64,000 nt of DNA, taken from assembly GCF_030679875.1 (NCBI RefSeq), contig NZ_JAUXSP010000019.1, positions 1 through 64,000 of the forward strand, given 5' to 3'. The notes under the pieces were generated by a model. That model made no database searches. It worked only from the letters and a program-made list of their open reading frames with translations, and was not told the DNA's origin. The translations under genes and the position numbers were made by a program. The stretch comes from Phenylobacterium sp. GTDB lineage: Bacteria; Pseudomonadota; Alphaproteobacteria; Caulobacterales; Caulobacteraceae. Shown here piece after piece: positions 19,895-28,034 of this stretch. Every line of letters begins with the position of its first letter. Positions within the stretch are counted from its first letter, which is position 1.

Positions 19895-20638
19895 TTGGCT
19901 TCCGCTAGCCCGCCGATCGCGTTCTACGACGAGCTCGACTCCACCAATGCCGAGGCCCGTCGTCGGGCTGAGGCTGGGGAGAGCGGTCCAGTCTGGATCG
20001 CCGCCCTTCGGCAGACCGCGGGCCGGGGCCGTCGGGGCCGGGCCTGGGAGACCGGGGTCGGCAATCTCGCCGCGACCCTACTGATGACCACGGACCGCCC
20101 GGCCGCAGAAGCCGCCCAACTGTCCTTCGTCGCCGCCCTGGCCGCCGCAGACCTGGCCGACACCTGCCTGCGGCCTGGTCTGGTCAGTGTGAAATGGCCC
20201 AATGATCTGCTGATCGCGGGACGCAAGGCCGCGGGCATCCTGGTGGAATCGGGCGCCCGTCCGGACGGCCGCCTCTGGCTTGCGGTCGGCATCGGGATCA
20301 ATCTCGTCAGCGGCCCTGAGGCGGCTGAGCGACCCTCCAGCACCTTCGCCGAACACATGGCTGTCGACCCGCCAACGCCCCAGGCGGCCCTGGGCGTGCT
20401 GGCGGACTCCTTCGAGACCTGGCGCAGCGCCTGGAGCGCTCAGGGCTTTCCCGCCATCGCCGAGGGCTGGACCCATCGGGCCCATGGCCTGGGTCAGGCC
20501 TGCGTCGCCCGACTGCCACAGGAGACCGTCGAGGGCGTGGCCGAGGGGATGGAGCCTGATGGCGCCCTACGCCTGCGCCTGGCGGATGGTCAGATCCGGC
20601 GGATCACCGCCGGTGACGTATTCTTTGGAGACGCCTGA
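19895..20638 (+). CDS. birA: Biotin--[acetyl-CoA-carboxylase] ligase
   Basis: Attaches biotin to carrier proteins such as AccB via biotinyl-5'-AMP. 247 residues with the catalytic domain only; the N-terminal repressor helix-turn-helix of E. coli BirA is absent, so it should not regulate transcription. Motifs: ELDSTNAEA, the nucleotide loop [19 protein letters not shown] and KAAGILVES. The start is TTG, one base after the nuoN stop (TGAATTG). It is embedded in the nuo transcript, a common alphaproteobacterial arrangement. Confidence 0.92.
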   Translation: MASASPPIAFYDELDSTNAEARRRAEAGESGPVWIAALRQTAGRGRRGRAWETGVGNLAATLLMTTDRPAAEAAQLSFVAALAAADLADTCLRPGLVSVKWPNDLLIAGRKAAGILVESGARPDGRLWLAVGIGINLVSGPEAAERPSSTFAEHMAVDPPTPQAALGVLADSFETWRSAWSAQGFPAIAEGWTHRAHGLGQACVARLPQETVEGVAEGMEPDGALRLRLADGQIRRITAGDVFFGDA

Positions 20639-21411
20639 TGCTGTTGGCTATCGAGCAGGGCAACACCAACACCCTTTTCGCCGTCCATGATGGTCAGACC
20701 TGGATCGCCCAATGGCGGGCGGCGACCGACTCCACCCGTACGGCCGACGAGTACGCCGTCTGGCTCTCCCAGCTGCTGCACATGGCCGGCCTGCAGTTCG
20801 GTGTGCTGGACGCCTGCATCATTTCCAGCGTCGTGCCGCAGTCGATCTTTAATCTGCGGAACCTCGCCCGGCGCTACCTGCATGTGGAGCCCCTGGTCAT
20901 CGGCGAGAACGCCGAGCTCGGGATCGAGGTGCGCATAGACAAGCCCTCGGAGGCCGGCGCGGACCGCCTGGTCAACGCCATCGGGGCGCACATGGTCTAT
21001 CCTGGCCCCTTGATCGTCATCGACTCCGGCACAGCCACCACCTTCGACGTGATCGCCGGCGATGGTGGGTTTGAGGGCGGGGTCATCGCCCCCGGCATCA
21101 ACCTGTCCATGGAAGCCCTGCACGCCGCGGCCGCCAAGCTGCCGCGGGTGGCGATCCAGAAGCCGCAACGGGTGATCGGCAAGGATACGGTGGGCGCCAT
21201 GCAGTCTGGCGTGTTCTGGGGCTATATCGCCCTCATTGAGGGCCTGATCAGTCGTATCAAGTCAGAGTGGCCCGAGCCCCTGACGGTCATTGCAACCGGC
21301 GGCGTCGCGTCGCTGTTCCATGGGGCCAGTCTGCAGATCGACCACTTCGATCCAGACCTGACCATAAGGGGTCTCCTCGAGATCCATCGCCGTAATTCCG
21401 GAGGCGCCTGA
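20638..21411 (+). CDS. coaX: Type III pantothenate kinase
   Basis: First step of coenzyme A synthesis, phosphorylating pantothenate. 257 residues, ASKHA fold. The adenosine/phosphate motif [11 protein letters not shown] and GGVIAPGI are intact. The N-terminal phosphate motif reads [11 protein letters not shown], where most family members have Asp (DxGNT), so Glu6 replaces it. I recall Caulobacter CoaX proteins sharing this variant. The start overlaps the birA stop by one base. Probable co-transcription with birA and nuo. Confidence 0.93.
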   Translation: MLLAIEQGNTNTLFAVHDGQTWIAQWRAATDSTRTADEYAVWLSQLLHMAGLQFGVLDACIISSVVPQSIFNLRNLARRYLHVEPLVIGENAELGIEVRIDKPSEAGADRLVNAIGAHMVYPGPLIVIDSGTATTFDVIAGDGGFEGGVIAPGINLSMEALHAAAAKLPRVAIQKPQRVIGKDTVGAMQSGVFWGYIALIEGLISRIKSEWPEPLTVIATGGVASLFHGASLQIDHFDPDLTIRGLLEIHRRNSGGA

Positions 21412-23093
21412 TGGCTGCCAACAAGACCCAGGACGAACTCGTCTTCCTCCCGCTGGGGGGGTCGAACGAGATCGGGATGAACTTCAACCTCTATGGGTTC
21501 GGACCACCCCACGCCCGCAAGTGGATCATTGTCGATCTGGGCGTCACCTTTGGCGATCTCACGACGCCGGGGGTCGATCTGATCCTGCCCGATCCGACCT
21601 TCATCGAAGAGCATGCCGATGACATCCTCGGCATTGTCCTCACCCACGCCCATGAGGACCATATCGGCGCCGTATCCTGGCTGTGGCCGCGGCTTCGTGC
21701 CCCCCTCTACGCCACCCCATTCACCGCCTTCCTGCTGCGCGAAAAGCTGCGCGAGGGCGGGCTCGAGGGCCAGGTCGAGATCAATGTCGTCCCCCTGGGC
21801 GGCCGCGTGACACTGGGTCCGTTCGAGATTGACCTGATCACCCTGACCCACTCGATCCCTGAGCCCAACGGCCTGTCCATCCGCACGCCCCTGGGCACAG
21901 TGCTGCACACCGGCGACTGGAAGATCGATCCCGACCCGGTTCTGGGTGAGGCGACCGATGAGGCCTTCATCCGCCAGCTTGGGGACGAGGGCGTCCTGGC
22001 CATGGTCTGCGACTCCACCAACGTCTTTGTCGAAGGTGAGTCAGGCTCCGAGGCCGATGTGCGCGATGCGCTGGCACGGCTGATCGGCGAGCTGAAGGGC
22101 AAGGTCGCCGTCGCCTGCTTCGCCTCGAATGTGGCGCGGATGGATTCGGTGATCCGGGCGGCGGAAACCAATGGCCGCCGGGTATGCCTGGTGGGTCGCT
22201 CCATGCACCGCATGGCCGCGGCCGCGCGCTCGGTGGGCCTGTTCAAGGGTCTCAAGGATTTCGTCAATGAGAGCGAGGCGGGCTATTTCCCCGCCGACTC
22301 CATCCTCTACCTCTGCACCGGCAGCCAGGGGGAGGCCCGCGCCGCCCTGTCGCGCATCTCCGAGGGAACCCATCCCCATGTAAACCTGGGCAAGGGCGAT
22401 TCCTGCGTCTTCTCCTCCCGGGTCATTCCCGGCAACGAGATCGCCATCCGCAACCTGCAGAACCGCATGGCTGACCGGGGCGTGCGGCTCTACACCGATA
22501 ACGACCATCCGGGCATCCACGTGTCTGGCCACCCCTGCCGGGATGAACTGGCCCGCATGTACGCCTGGGCCCGCCCGCAGATCGCCATCCCCACGCACGG
22601 GGAGCGCCGCCACCTCCTGGAGCATGCGGCCTTTGCGCGGGACCTGCAGGTTCCGCAGACGGTCGCGCCGCGGAACGGTGACATGGTTCGACTCGCGCCT
22701 GGCCGCGCGGAGATCATCGACGAGACGCCCGCAGGCCGGCTCTACGTCGACGCCAATGTGGTGGTCAGTGAGAACGGCGAGGCCCTGCGCGAGCGTCGTC
22801 ACGCCGCACACAATGGCGTGGTGACGGTGGCCGTGGTCCTGGATGGCCGGGGTAAGATCACCTCGGGCCCGCAGGTGCGCGCCATCGGCCTGCCCACGGA
22901 CGAAGACTATCCCCTGGACGAAGCCCTGGATGACTTGGCCGAGGAGGCCGAGCGCGCTCTCGGACGGCTGTCGGGGGCCGATCGTGAGGTCGATCAGGCG
23001 GTGGAGACCGCCATGTCCCGGGCGGTGAAAAAGGCCTGCCAGCGGGTGTGGGGGCGTCGCCCTGTGGTCGAGACGACGGTGCTGCGACTTTAG
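21411..23093 (+). CDS. rnj: Ribonuclease J
   Basis: Metallo-beta-lactamase/beta-CASP ribonuclease, 560 residues, acting in RNA decay and rRNA/mRNA maturation. The zinc motif HAHEDHIGAVSW is near residue 80, followed by the beta-CASP domain and further ligands in LTHSIPEPNG and the C-terminal DNDHPGIHVSGHPCRDE region. The start overlaps the coaX stop by one base. Presence fits alphaproteobacteria, which carry one RNase J in addition to RNase E. Confidence 0.93.
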   Translation: MAANKTQDELVFLPLGGSNEIGMNFNLYGFGPPHARKWIIVDLGVTFGDLTTPGVDLILPDPTFIEEHADDILGIVLTHAHEDHIGAVSWLWPRLRAPLYATPFTAFLLREKLREGGLEGQVEINVVPLGGRVTLGPFEIDLITLTHSIPEPNGLSIRTPLGTVLHTGDWKIDPDPVLGEATDEAFIRQLGDEGVLAMVCDSTNVFVEGESGSEADVRDALARLIGELKGKVAVACFASNVARMDSVIRAAETNGRRVCLVGRSMHRMAAAARSVGLFKGLKDFVNESEAGYFPADSILYLCTGSQGEARAALSRISEGTHPHVNLGKGDSCVFSSRVIPGNEIAIRNLQNRMADRGVRLYTDNDHPGIHVSGHPCRDELARMYAWARPQIAIPTHGERRHLLEHAAFARDLQVPQTVAPRNGDMVRLAPGRAEIIDETPAGRLYVDANVVVSENGEALRERRHAAHNGVVTVAVVLDGRGKITSGPQVRAIGLPTDEDYPLDEALDDLAEEAERALGRLSGADREVDQAVETAMSRAVKKACQRVWGRRPVVETTVLRL

Positions 23094-23134
23094 GGCCTTC
23101 GCGCCGTAGGGGCAGGGGGCGTATAGGTGCCTGC

Positions 23135-23557
23135 ATGATCGGGAAACTGAACCATGTGGGCGTGGCCACGCCGTCCATCGACGCCGCCGTCGCCCTCTAT
23201 CGCGATGTCCTGGGCGCCACCTCCATCACCGAGAAATGGGCGATGGAGGAACAGGGTGTCTGGGTGTGCTTCGTCAACCTGCCCAATTCGCAGATCGAGC
23301 TGATCGAGCCCTTGGGGGACAATTCCCCGCTGAAGGGATTCCTGGCCAAGAACCCCGCCGGGGGCCAGCATCACGTCTGTTTCGAGGTCGAGGATATCCT
23401 GGCCGCCCGCGATGAGATGCGCGCCAAGGGCGCCACGGTGCTGGGCACGGGCGAACCCCGCATCGGGGCCCATGGAACACCCGTCATCTTTGTCCACCCC
23501 AAGGACATGGGCGGGGTGCTGGTTGAGCTCATGGAAACGCCGAAGGAGAACCACTGA
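23135..23557 (+). CDS. mce: Methylmalonyl-CoA (ethylmalonyl-CoA) epimerase
   Basis: VOC-fold epimerase of 140 residues, interconverting (2R)- and (2S)-methylmalonyl-CoA in propionyl-CoA metabolism. Metal ligands are recognisable: His in KLNHVGVATPS, Glu in IELIEPLG, His in GGQHHVCFEV and the terminal Glu in GVLVELME. ATG 23135 gives the normal length; the track's 23048 start overlaps rnj. It follows rnj by 41 nt and is coupled to the next gene. Confidence 0.93.
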   Translation: MIGKLNHVGVATPSIDAAVALYRDVLGATSITEKWAMEEQGVWVCFVNLPNSQIELIEPLGDNSPLKGFLAKNPAGGQHHVCFEVEDILAARDEMRAKGATVLGTGEPRIGAHGTPVIFVHPKDMGGVLVELMETPKENH

Positions 23558-23817
23558 TGGGCGTCACGACGGCGATCGCCATCTATCTGATCATCTGGTG
23601 GGTGGTGCTCTTCACCATCCTGCCCCTGGGCGTGATCAGCCATGCCGAGGCGGGCATCGACAAGGGTGACGGGGGAGACCCCGGCGCGCCGGTAGATCCC
23701 AAGCTGAAGAAGAAGTTCTTCACGACCACCTGGGTCTCGGCCCTCGTTTTCGCCGTGGTCTATCTCGTGATCCGCCTGGGTCTGGTGCCGATGCCAAGCT
23801 CGGCCGCCAACTTCTGA
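23557..23817 (+). CDS. DUF1467 family membrane protein
   Basis: 86-residue protein with two transmembrane helices (about 5-28 and 58-78) separated by a Gly/Asp-rich loop (KGDGGDPGAPVDPKLKKK). This matches the small DUF1467 family, which in alphaproteobacteria is regularly found between mce and proS. Function unknown. The ATG overlaps the mce stop by one base. Confidence 0.85.
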   Translation: MGVTTAIAIYLIIWWVVLFTILPLGVISHAEAGIDKGDGGDPGAPVDPKLKKKFFTTTWVSALVFAVVYLVIRLGLVPMPSSAANF

Positions 23818-24008
23818 GGTCGTCTTTAGGCTCAGGCTGTAGCGTTCTGCGCCAAATGCGGCCGGTAGCGCCTGCAAAATGGGCGAAGCTGGCCTGGTGA
23901 GCGTCAAGGCGCCCGCCGCGGTAGGTCACCGATGTTACAACGGTTACTTTGGGGTCAGCCAAACCGGTCCGGCCGGCTTGCGCGCGTTTTCCCCGATGAC
24001 CGACTTGG

Positions 24009-24041
24009 AGGCCGCCCGCCCACAGCAGGCGGCCTTCTTTT
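24009..24041 (+). terminator. Rho-independent terminator upstream of proS
   Basis: AGGCCGCC pairs perfectly with GGCGGCCT across an 11-nt loop, followed by TCTTTT. It lies 190 nt after the DUF1467 stop, a long 3' tail for an mRNA, so it could also end a small RNA. Confidence 0.7.
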
Positions 24042-24052
24042 CGCCGCTTCGA

Positions 24053-24082
24053 TTGCCAAGGTCGGACGCACGGGGCTAATCA
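24053..24082 (+). promoter_or_regulatory. Possible promoter of proS
   Basis: TTGCCA (24053-24058) and GCTAATCA (24075-24082) resemble the Caulobacter housekeeping elements with a 16-nt gap, just downstream of the terminator and about 40 nt before proS. Confidence 0.4.
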
Positions 24083-24121
24083 GGGCCTCCCGTCCGAGTT
24101 TCGTGTCCGAAGGCCCGCCGC

Positions 24122-25438
24122 ATGCGTCTGTCGCGCTATTTCATTCCCACGCTGCGTGAGGCGCCATCTGACGCCCAGATCGCCTCGCACCAGCTGATGC
24201 TGCGGGCCGGGATGATCCGGCAGGAAGCCGCCGGCATCTATGCCTGGCTGCCGCTCGGCCTGCGGGTCCTGAAGAAGATCGAACAGATCGTCCGTGAGGA
24301 AATGGACCGCGCCGGGGCTATCGAGGTGTTGATGCCCACCTTGCAGCTGGCCGATCTGTGGCGCGAGAGCGGTCGCTATGACGACTATGGCGACGAGATG
24401 CTGCGCATCAAGGATCGCCATGAGCGTGACCTGCTCTATGGGCCCACCGCCGAGGAGGTCATCACCGACATCTTCCGGGCCCATGTGAAGAGCTACAAAG
24501 AGCTGCCCAAGAACTTCTACAACATCCAATGGAAGTTCCGCGACGAGCGCCGCCCCCGGTTCGGCGTGATGCGTGGCCGCGAGTTCCTGATGAAGGACGC
24601 CTATTCCTTCGACGTGGACGAGGCCGCCGCCCGCCGTTCCTACAACCGCATGTTCGTCGCCTATCTGAACACCTTCTCGCGCCTGGGGCTGAAGGCGGTT
24701 CCCATGCGGGCTGATCCTGGTCCCATTGGCGGCGATTTGAGTCATGAGTTCATCATTCTGGCAGAGACCGGCGAGAGTCAGGTGTTCTGCCACCGCGACC
24801 TGGTGGAAATGCCGCCGCCCGGCGAGGTCGACTGGGACGGCGATCTGCAGCCCATCGTCGATCAGCGCACCGCCCTCTATGCGGCCACCGAGGACATGCA
24901 CGACCAGGGCCGGTTTGAGGCCGAGGTCGCGGAGTCAGACCGTCTCTCAGCCCGTGGCATCGAGGTCGGGCATATCTTTTATTTCGGCGAGAAGTACTCC
25001 AAGCCCATGCGCGCCGTGGTCACGGGCTCCGATGGTCAGGAGCGGCCGATTCACGGAGGCTCCTATGGGGTTGGCGTGTCGCGTCTGGTGGGGGGCATCA
25101 TCGAGGCCAGCCACGACTCGGCGGGCATCATCTGGCCCGAGGCGGTCGCGCCGTTCGGCGTCGCCATCATCAACCTGCGCCCGGGCGACTCCGCCGTCGA
25201 CCTCGCCTGCGAGCAGGCCTATGGCGCGTTGCGCGAGGCGGGTAAGGACCCCCTCCTGGATGACACCGACGAGCGGCCTGGCGCCAAGTTCGCCGCCATG
25301 GACCTGATCGGCACCCCCTGGCAGCTGATCATCGGCCCCAAGGGCGTCGCCGAAGGCAAGGTGGAGATCAAACGTCGCGCCACCGGCGAGCGGCAGTCCC
25401 TGCCTCTGGAAGATGCATTGAAGGCGATCACAGCGTGA
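24122..25438 (+). CDS. proS: Prolyl-tRNA synthetase, short form
   Basis: Class II aminoacyl-tRNA synthetase of 438 residues. Motif 2 lies in the [25 protein letters not shown] region and motif 3 in [14 protein letters not shown]; the anticodon-binding domain follows. The motif 2-3 interval is short, so the roughly 180-residue editing insertion of E. coli ProS is missing, the usual alphaproteobacterial form. ATG 24122 fits the family start ([13 protein letters not shown]). Overlaps lolC/E by GTGA. Confidence 0.96.
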   Translation: MRLSRYFIPTLREAPSDAQIASHQLMLRAGMIRQEAAGIYAWLPLGLRVLKKIEQIVREEMDRAGAIEVLMPTLQLADLWRESGRYDDYGDEMLRIKDRHERDLLYGPTAEEVITDIFRAHVKSYKELPKNFYNIQWKFRDERRPRFGVMRGREFLMKDAYSFDVDEAAARRSYNRMFVAYLNTFSRLGLKAVPMRADPGPIGGDLSHEFIILAETGESQVFCHRDLVEMPPPGEVDWDGDLQPIVDQRTALYAATEDMHDQGRFEAEVAESDRLSARGIEVGHIFYFGEKYSKPMRAVVTGSDGQERPIHGGSYGVGVSRLVGGIIEASHDSAGIIWPEAVAPFGVAIINLRPGDSAVDLACEQAYGALREAGKDPLLDDTDERPGAKFAAMDLIGTPWQLIIGPKGVAEGKVEIKRRATGERQSLPLEDALKAITA

Positions 25439-26709
25439 GCACCGTGGCCGCGCCTTTCGGACGCTGGGAGCGCATGCTCGCCAGCCGCTATCTGCGCGCC
25501 AAACGCAGCCAGGGCGGCGTGGCGCTGATCTCCATCATCTCGTTCGTCGGGATTATGCTCGCCGTGGCGGTGCTCATCATCGTCATGTCCGTGATGAACG
25601 GTTTCCGCACAGAGCTGCTGGATCGCACCCTGGGCTTCAACGGTCATGTCTATGTGGCCGGCGGTTCGCTCTATGAGCCTGAGGTCCAGACCCTGGCCGG
25701 CGAAATCGCCGCCCTGCCCGGGGTGGTCCAGGCCTCGCCCCTGGTGGAGGCTCAGGCCATGGCCCTGGGCCAGGGACAGATCAGCGGCGTCGTGGTGCGG
25801 GGCATCAGCGAGCCTGACCTTCGCCGGACCGAGATCGTGTCCGGCAATATCGTCCGCGGCTCCCTGGAGGGCTTCGGCGCCGGGGAGTACGGCGGCGACA
25901 TGCTGCTGATTGGCGACCGGCTGGCCGAGACCCTCGGGGTCCAGCCAGGTGATCCCCTGACCCTGATTTCCCCTAGCGGGGGGGCCACGGCGTTCGGCTA
26001 CACCCCCCAGCGCAAGACCTACACCGTCGGCGGCACCTTCAGCGTGGGGATGAGCGAGTACGACCAGCTCTTCATCTATATGCCGCTGGAGCAGGCCCAG
26101 CTGTTCTTCGCCCGCGAGGGCATGGTCGATGTGGTGGAGATCCGCGTGGCCGATCCCGACCGCGCTCCAGCCATGAAATCGGCCATCGCCGAACTGGCCG
26201 GTCCTGGCGCGATCGTCACCGACTGGACCCAGCGCAACGCCAGCTTCTGGAACGCGCTGAAGATCGAACGCAGTGTCATGCGTCTGATCCTCATGCTCAT
26301 CGTCGCCATCGCGGCCATGAACATCATCTCTGGTCTGGTCATGCTGGTGAAGAACAAGGGGCGCGATATCGCCATCCTGCGCACCATGGGGGCCGGTCGG
26401 GGCGCGATCCTGCGCATCTTCTTCATGGCTGGCGCCTCGGTGGGCGCGCTTGGCACCCTGGTCGGGCTCGTGCTCGGCGTGCTGTTCTGCCTCTTCATCG
26501 GGCCAATTCAGAACGCCGTTGAGTGGGCGACCGGCGCCGAAGTGTTCAGCTCAGACATCTATTACCTCGCCCATATCCCAGCCAAGGTCGACTCCCTGGA
26601 GGTGATGATCGTGGTGGGCTGGGCCCTTGCGGTCTCGTTCCTGGCGACCCTGCCTCCGGCCCTGCGGGCCTCTCGTCTCGATCCTGTGGAGGCCCTTCGC
26701 TATGAGTGA
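25435..26709 (+). CDS. Lipoprotein-releasing ABC transporter permease, LolC/LolE family
   Basis: Inner-membrane permease of 424 residues. One N-terminal helix (about 30-55) is followed by a large periplasmic domain and three C-terminal helices of the FtsX type. With LolD it extracts lipoproteins from the inner membrane for LolA. Only one permease gene is present, so it probably works as a homodimer (LolF-like situation) unless a second copy lies elsewhere. GTG start overlapping the proS stop; overlaps lolD by 8 nt. Confidence 0.93.
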   Translation: MSTVAAPFGRWERMLASRYLRAKRSQGGVALISIISFVGIMLAVAVLIIVMSVMNGFRTELLDRTLGFNGHVYVAGGSLYEPEVQTLAGEIAALPGVVQASPLVEAQAMALGQGQISGVVVRGISEPDLRRTEIVSGNIVRGSLEGFGAGEYGGDMLLIGDRLAETLGVQPGDPLTLISPSGGATAFGYTPQRKTYTVGGTFSVGMSEYDQLFIYMPLEQAQLFFAREGMVDVVEIRVADPDRAPAMKSAIAELAGPGAIVTDWTQRNASFWNALKIERSVMRLILMLIVAIAAMNIISGLVMLVKNKGRDIAILRTMGAGRGAILRIFFMAGASVGALGTLVGLVLGVLFCLFIGPIQNAVEWATGAEVFSSDIYYLAHIPAKVDSLEVMIVVGWALAVSFLATLPPALRASRLDPVEALRYE

Positions 26710-27394
26710 GCCGCCCATTCTTTCGGTACGGGGCCTGGAGCGCACCTACGTCACCGGCGACCGTAGCCTGACGGTCCTGCGCGGCGTGGATCTGGATGTT
26801 TCCCCGGGGGAGATTGTCGGCCTGATCGGCCCGTCCGGGTCGGGCAAGTCATCCCTGCTACACGCCGCGGGATTGCTGGAACGTCCCAACGCTGGACAGA
26901 TCTTCATCGAAGGTCGCGACTGCTCGACGCTCAATGAGCGGGCGCGGACCCGGGTTCGCCTGGGCTCCATCGGATTTGTCTATCAGTTCCACCATCTCCT
27001 GGCCGAGTTCAGCGCCCTGGACAATGTGGCCCTGCCGATGATGATCGCCGGTCAGGACCACGAGGCGGCCAGGGAACGGGCGGCCATGCTGCTGGGGCAG
27101 TTGGGCCTTGCCGAACGGGTCGATCATCAGCCGGCCCAGATGTCTGGCGGGGAACAACAGCGGGTGGCGCTCGCCCGCGCGCTCGCCAATGCGCCGCGAC
27201 TGCTGCTGGCGGACGAACCCACGGGCAACCTGGATCCCACCACCTCAAGCGAGGTGTTTGAGAGCCTTTACCGTCTGGCCCGGGAGACCGGGGTGGCGGC
27301 TGTGATCGCCACCCACAATCTCGAACTGGCCCGCCATATGGACCGGGTTCTCGCCCTCAAGGATGGCCACCTGGAGCCGCAGTCGCTGTTCTAG
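26702..27394 (+). CDS. lolD: Lipoprotein-releasing ABC transporter ATP-binding protein
   Basis: ATPase of 230 residues. Walker A is [12 protein letters not shown], signature [15 protein letters not shown], Walker [14 protein letters not shown], and the H-loop His lies in VIATHN. ATG 26702 is chosen because the protein then starts at [16 protein letters not shown]; the longer track frame lies inside the permease gene. Convergent with the VOC gene, 9 nt apart. Confidence 0.96.
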   Translation: MSEPPILSVRGLERTYVTGDRSLTVLRGVDLDVSPGEIVGLIGPSGSGKSSLLHAAGLLERPNAGQIFIEGRDCSTLNERARTRVRLGSIGFVYQFHHLLAEFSALDNVALPMMIAGQDHEAARERAAMLLGQLGLAERVDHQPAQMSGGEQQRVALARALANAPRLLLADEPTGNLDPTTSSEVFESLYRLARETGVAAVIATHNLELARHMDRVLALKDGHLEPQSLF

Positions 27395-27403
27395 GACAGG
27401 ATC

Positions 27404-27826
27404 TCAGGCGCCGAAGGTGGTCGAGCCATCGGCGCCGATCACGCTGCCCGGATTGTGCGCCACCTCCCAGACATGGCCGTCAGGATCGGCGAAATACCCG
27501 GAATAGCCGCCCCAGAACACCGGCTCAGGCGCCTTTAGCGCCTGGCCGCCTGCGGCCAGCGCCTCAGCGAATGTGCCGTCCACCGCCTCGCGGCTGGGCT
27601 CATTGATCGCAATGGTCACGCCGCTGAAGGTTCCATCGATGGGGCGCCTGGCGTCCTCCGCCAGGGCCGCGCGGCCAAACAGTCCCAGGGCCAGACCGCG
27701 GAGCTGATAGAAGCAGACGTCCTCGGTGGCGCTCACCGGGCGCCAGCCCAGGCCTTCCTCGTAGAACTGACGCGCTCGGTTGAGGTCATCGACCCCCAGG
27801 GTGATCAGGCTGAGACGTTGATCCAT
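27404..27826 (-). CDS. VOC family (glyoxalase/bleomycin-resistance fold) protein
   Basis: 140-residue protein with two beta-alpha-beta-beta-beta modules: the first begins LSLITLGVDDLNRARQFYEEGLGW, and the second ends YFADPDGHVWEVAHNP, a typical VOC finish with the metal-ligand Glu. Substrate unknown; the first-module position usually holding His is Thr (ITLGV), so metal binding may be altered. Start ATG 27826 has an excellent ribosome site (GGAGGTT). The track's longer start at 27919 would cross the divergent promoter and the small SOS gene and is rejected. Confidence 0.85.
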   Translation of the reverse strand: MDQRLSLITLGVDDLNRARQFYEEGLGWRPVSATEDVCFYQLRGLALGLFGRAALAEDARRPIDGTFSGVTIAINEPSREAVDGTFAEALAAGGQALKAPEPVFWGGYSGYFADPDGHVWEVAHNPGSVIGADGSTTFGA

Positions 27827-27857
27827 TAAGAACCTCCAGAACGCCTGGGCGGCGGGG

Positions 27858-27882
27858 TTGACGAGGAGAACAAAACTAGAAT
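27858..27882 (+). promoter_or_regulatory. Promoter of the sidA-like gene (and dnaE)
   Basis: TTGACGA (27858-27864), a 10-nt spacer and ACTAGAAT (27875-27882) are close to the Caulobacter consensus TTGACGS-N10-14-GCTANAWC. The expected start, near 27889, falls inside the LexA box. Confidence 0.7.
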
Positions 27883-27884
27883 AA

Positions 27885-27899
27885 GAACATAAACGGAAC
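27885..27899 (+). promoter_or_regulatory. LexA box (SOS operator)
   Basis: GAACATAAACGGAAC is a perfect GAAC-N7-GAAC, i.e. GTTC-N7-GTTC on the other strand, the established alphaproteobacterial LexA operator. It begins 3 nt after the -10 element, where bound LexA would block RNA polymerase. Confidence 0.85.
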
Positions 27900-27917
27900 A
27901 TCCACAAGGGGTATGTC

Positions 27918-28010
27918 ATGGTCGTTCATCTGGCGCGGGAATCGCTGGCTTTTGTCTCGGTGGCGGGCTTCGTGTGGGTCGTCTGTCAGTTCGCCTATCT
28001 GGTGGGCTAG
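27918..28010 (+). CDS. sidA: 30-residue single-helix membrane peptide, probable SidA (SOS cell-division inhibitor)
   Basis: Too short for the ORF track. The peptide starts MVVHLARESLAFVSVAGF and ends QFAYLVG: a short amphipathic/charged start followed by one hydrophobic helix of about 20 residues. AAGGGG lies 6 nt before the ATG. Upstream is a strong promoter with a perfect LexA box over the start region. In Caulobacter crescentus SidA is a 29-residue inner-membrane peptide, strongly SOS-induced, that halts division by acting on FtsW/FtsN. Size, topology, LexA control and, as I recall, the neighbourhood match. Identity is inferred without alignment. dnaE follows 24 nt downstream and may share the transcript. 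Confidence 0.75.
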   Translation: MVVHLARESLAFVSVAGFVWVVCQFAYLVG

Positions 28011-28034
28011 ACCAGCGAAGGCGGGGAGGCGGAG

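Larger units (their letters stand above)
23818..24121 (+). other. 304-nt intergenic region before proS
   Basis: No convincing coding frame is seen on either strand. It holds one clear hairpin terminator (24009-24041) ending the nuo-DUF1467 transcript or a short RNA, and a possible promoter for proS. Minus-strand ORFs in the track here are shadows extending from mce/DUF1467. Confidence 0.6.

Noticed and set aside
27868-27888. A second GAAC near the sidA-like promoter as another LexA half-site pair
   Set aside because: The spacing to the next GAAC is 13 nt, not 7.
27827-27919. 31-residue N-terminal extension of the VOC protein in the ORF track
   Set aside because: It would read antisense through the sidA-like promoter and LexA box; ATG 27826 has a far better ribosome site.
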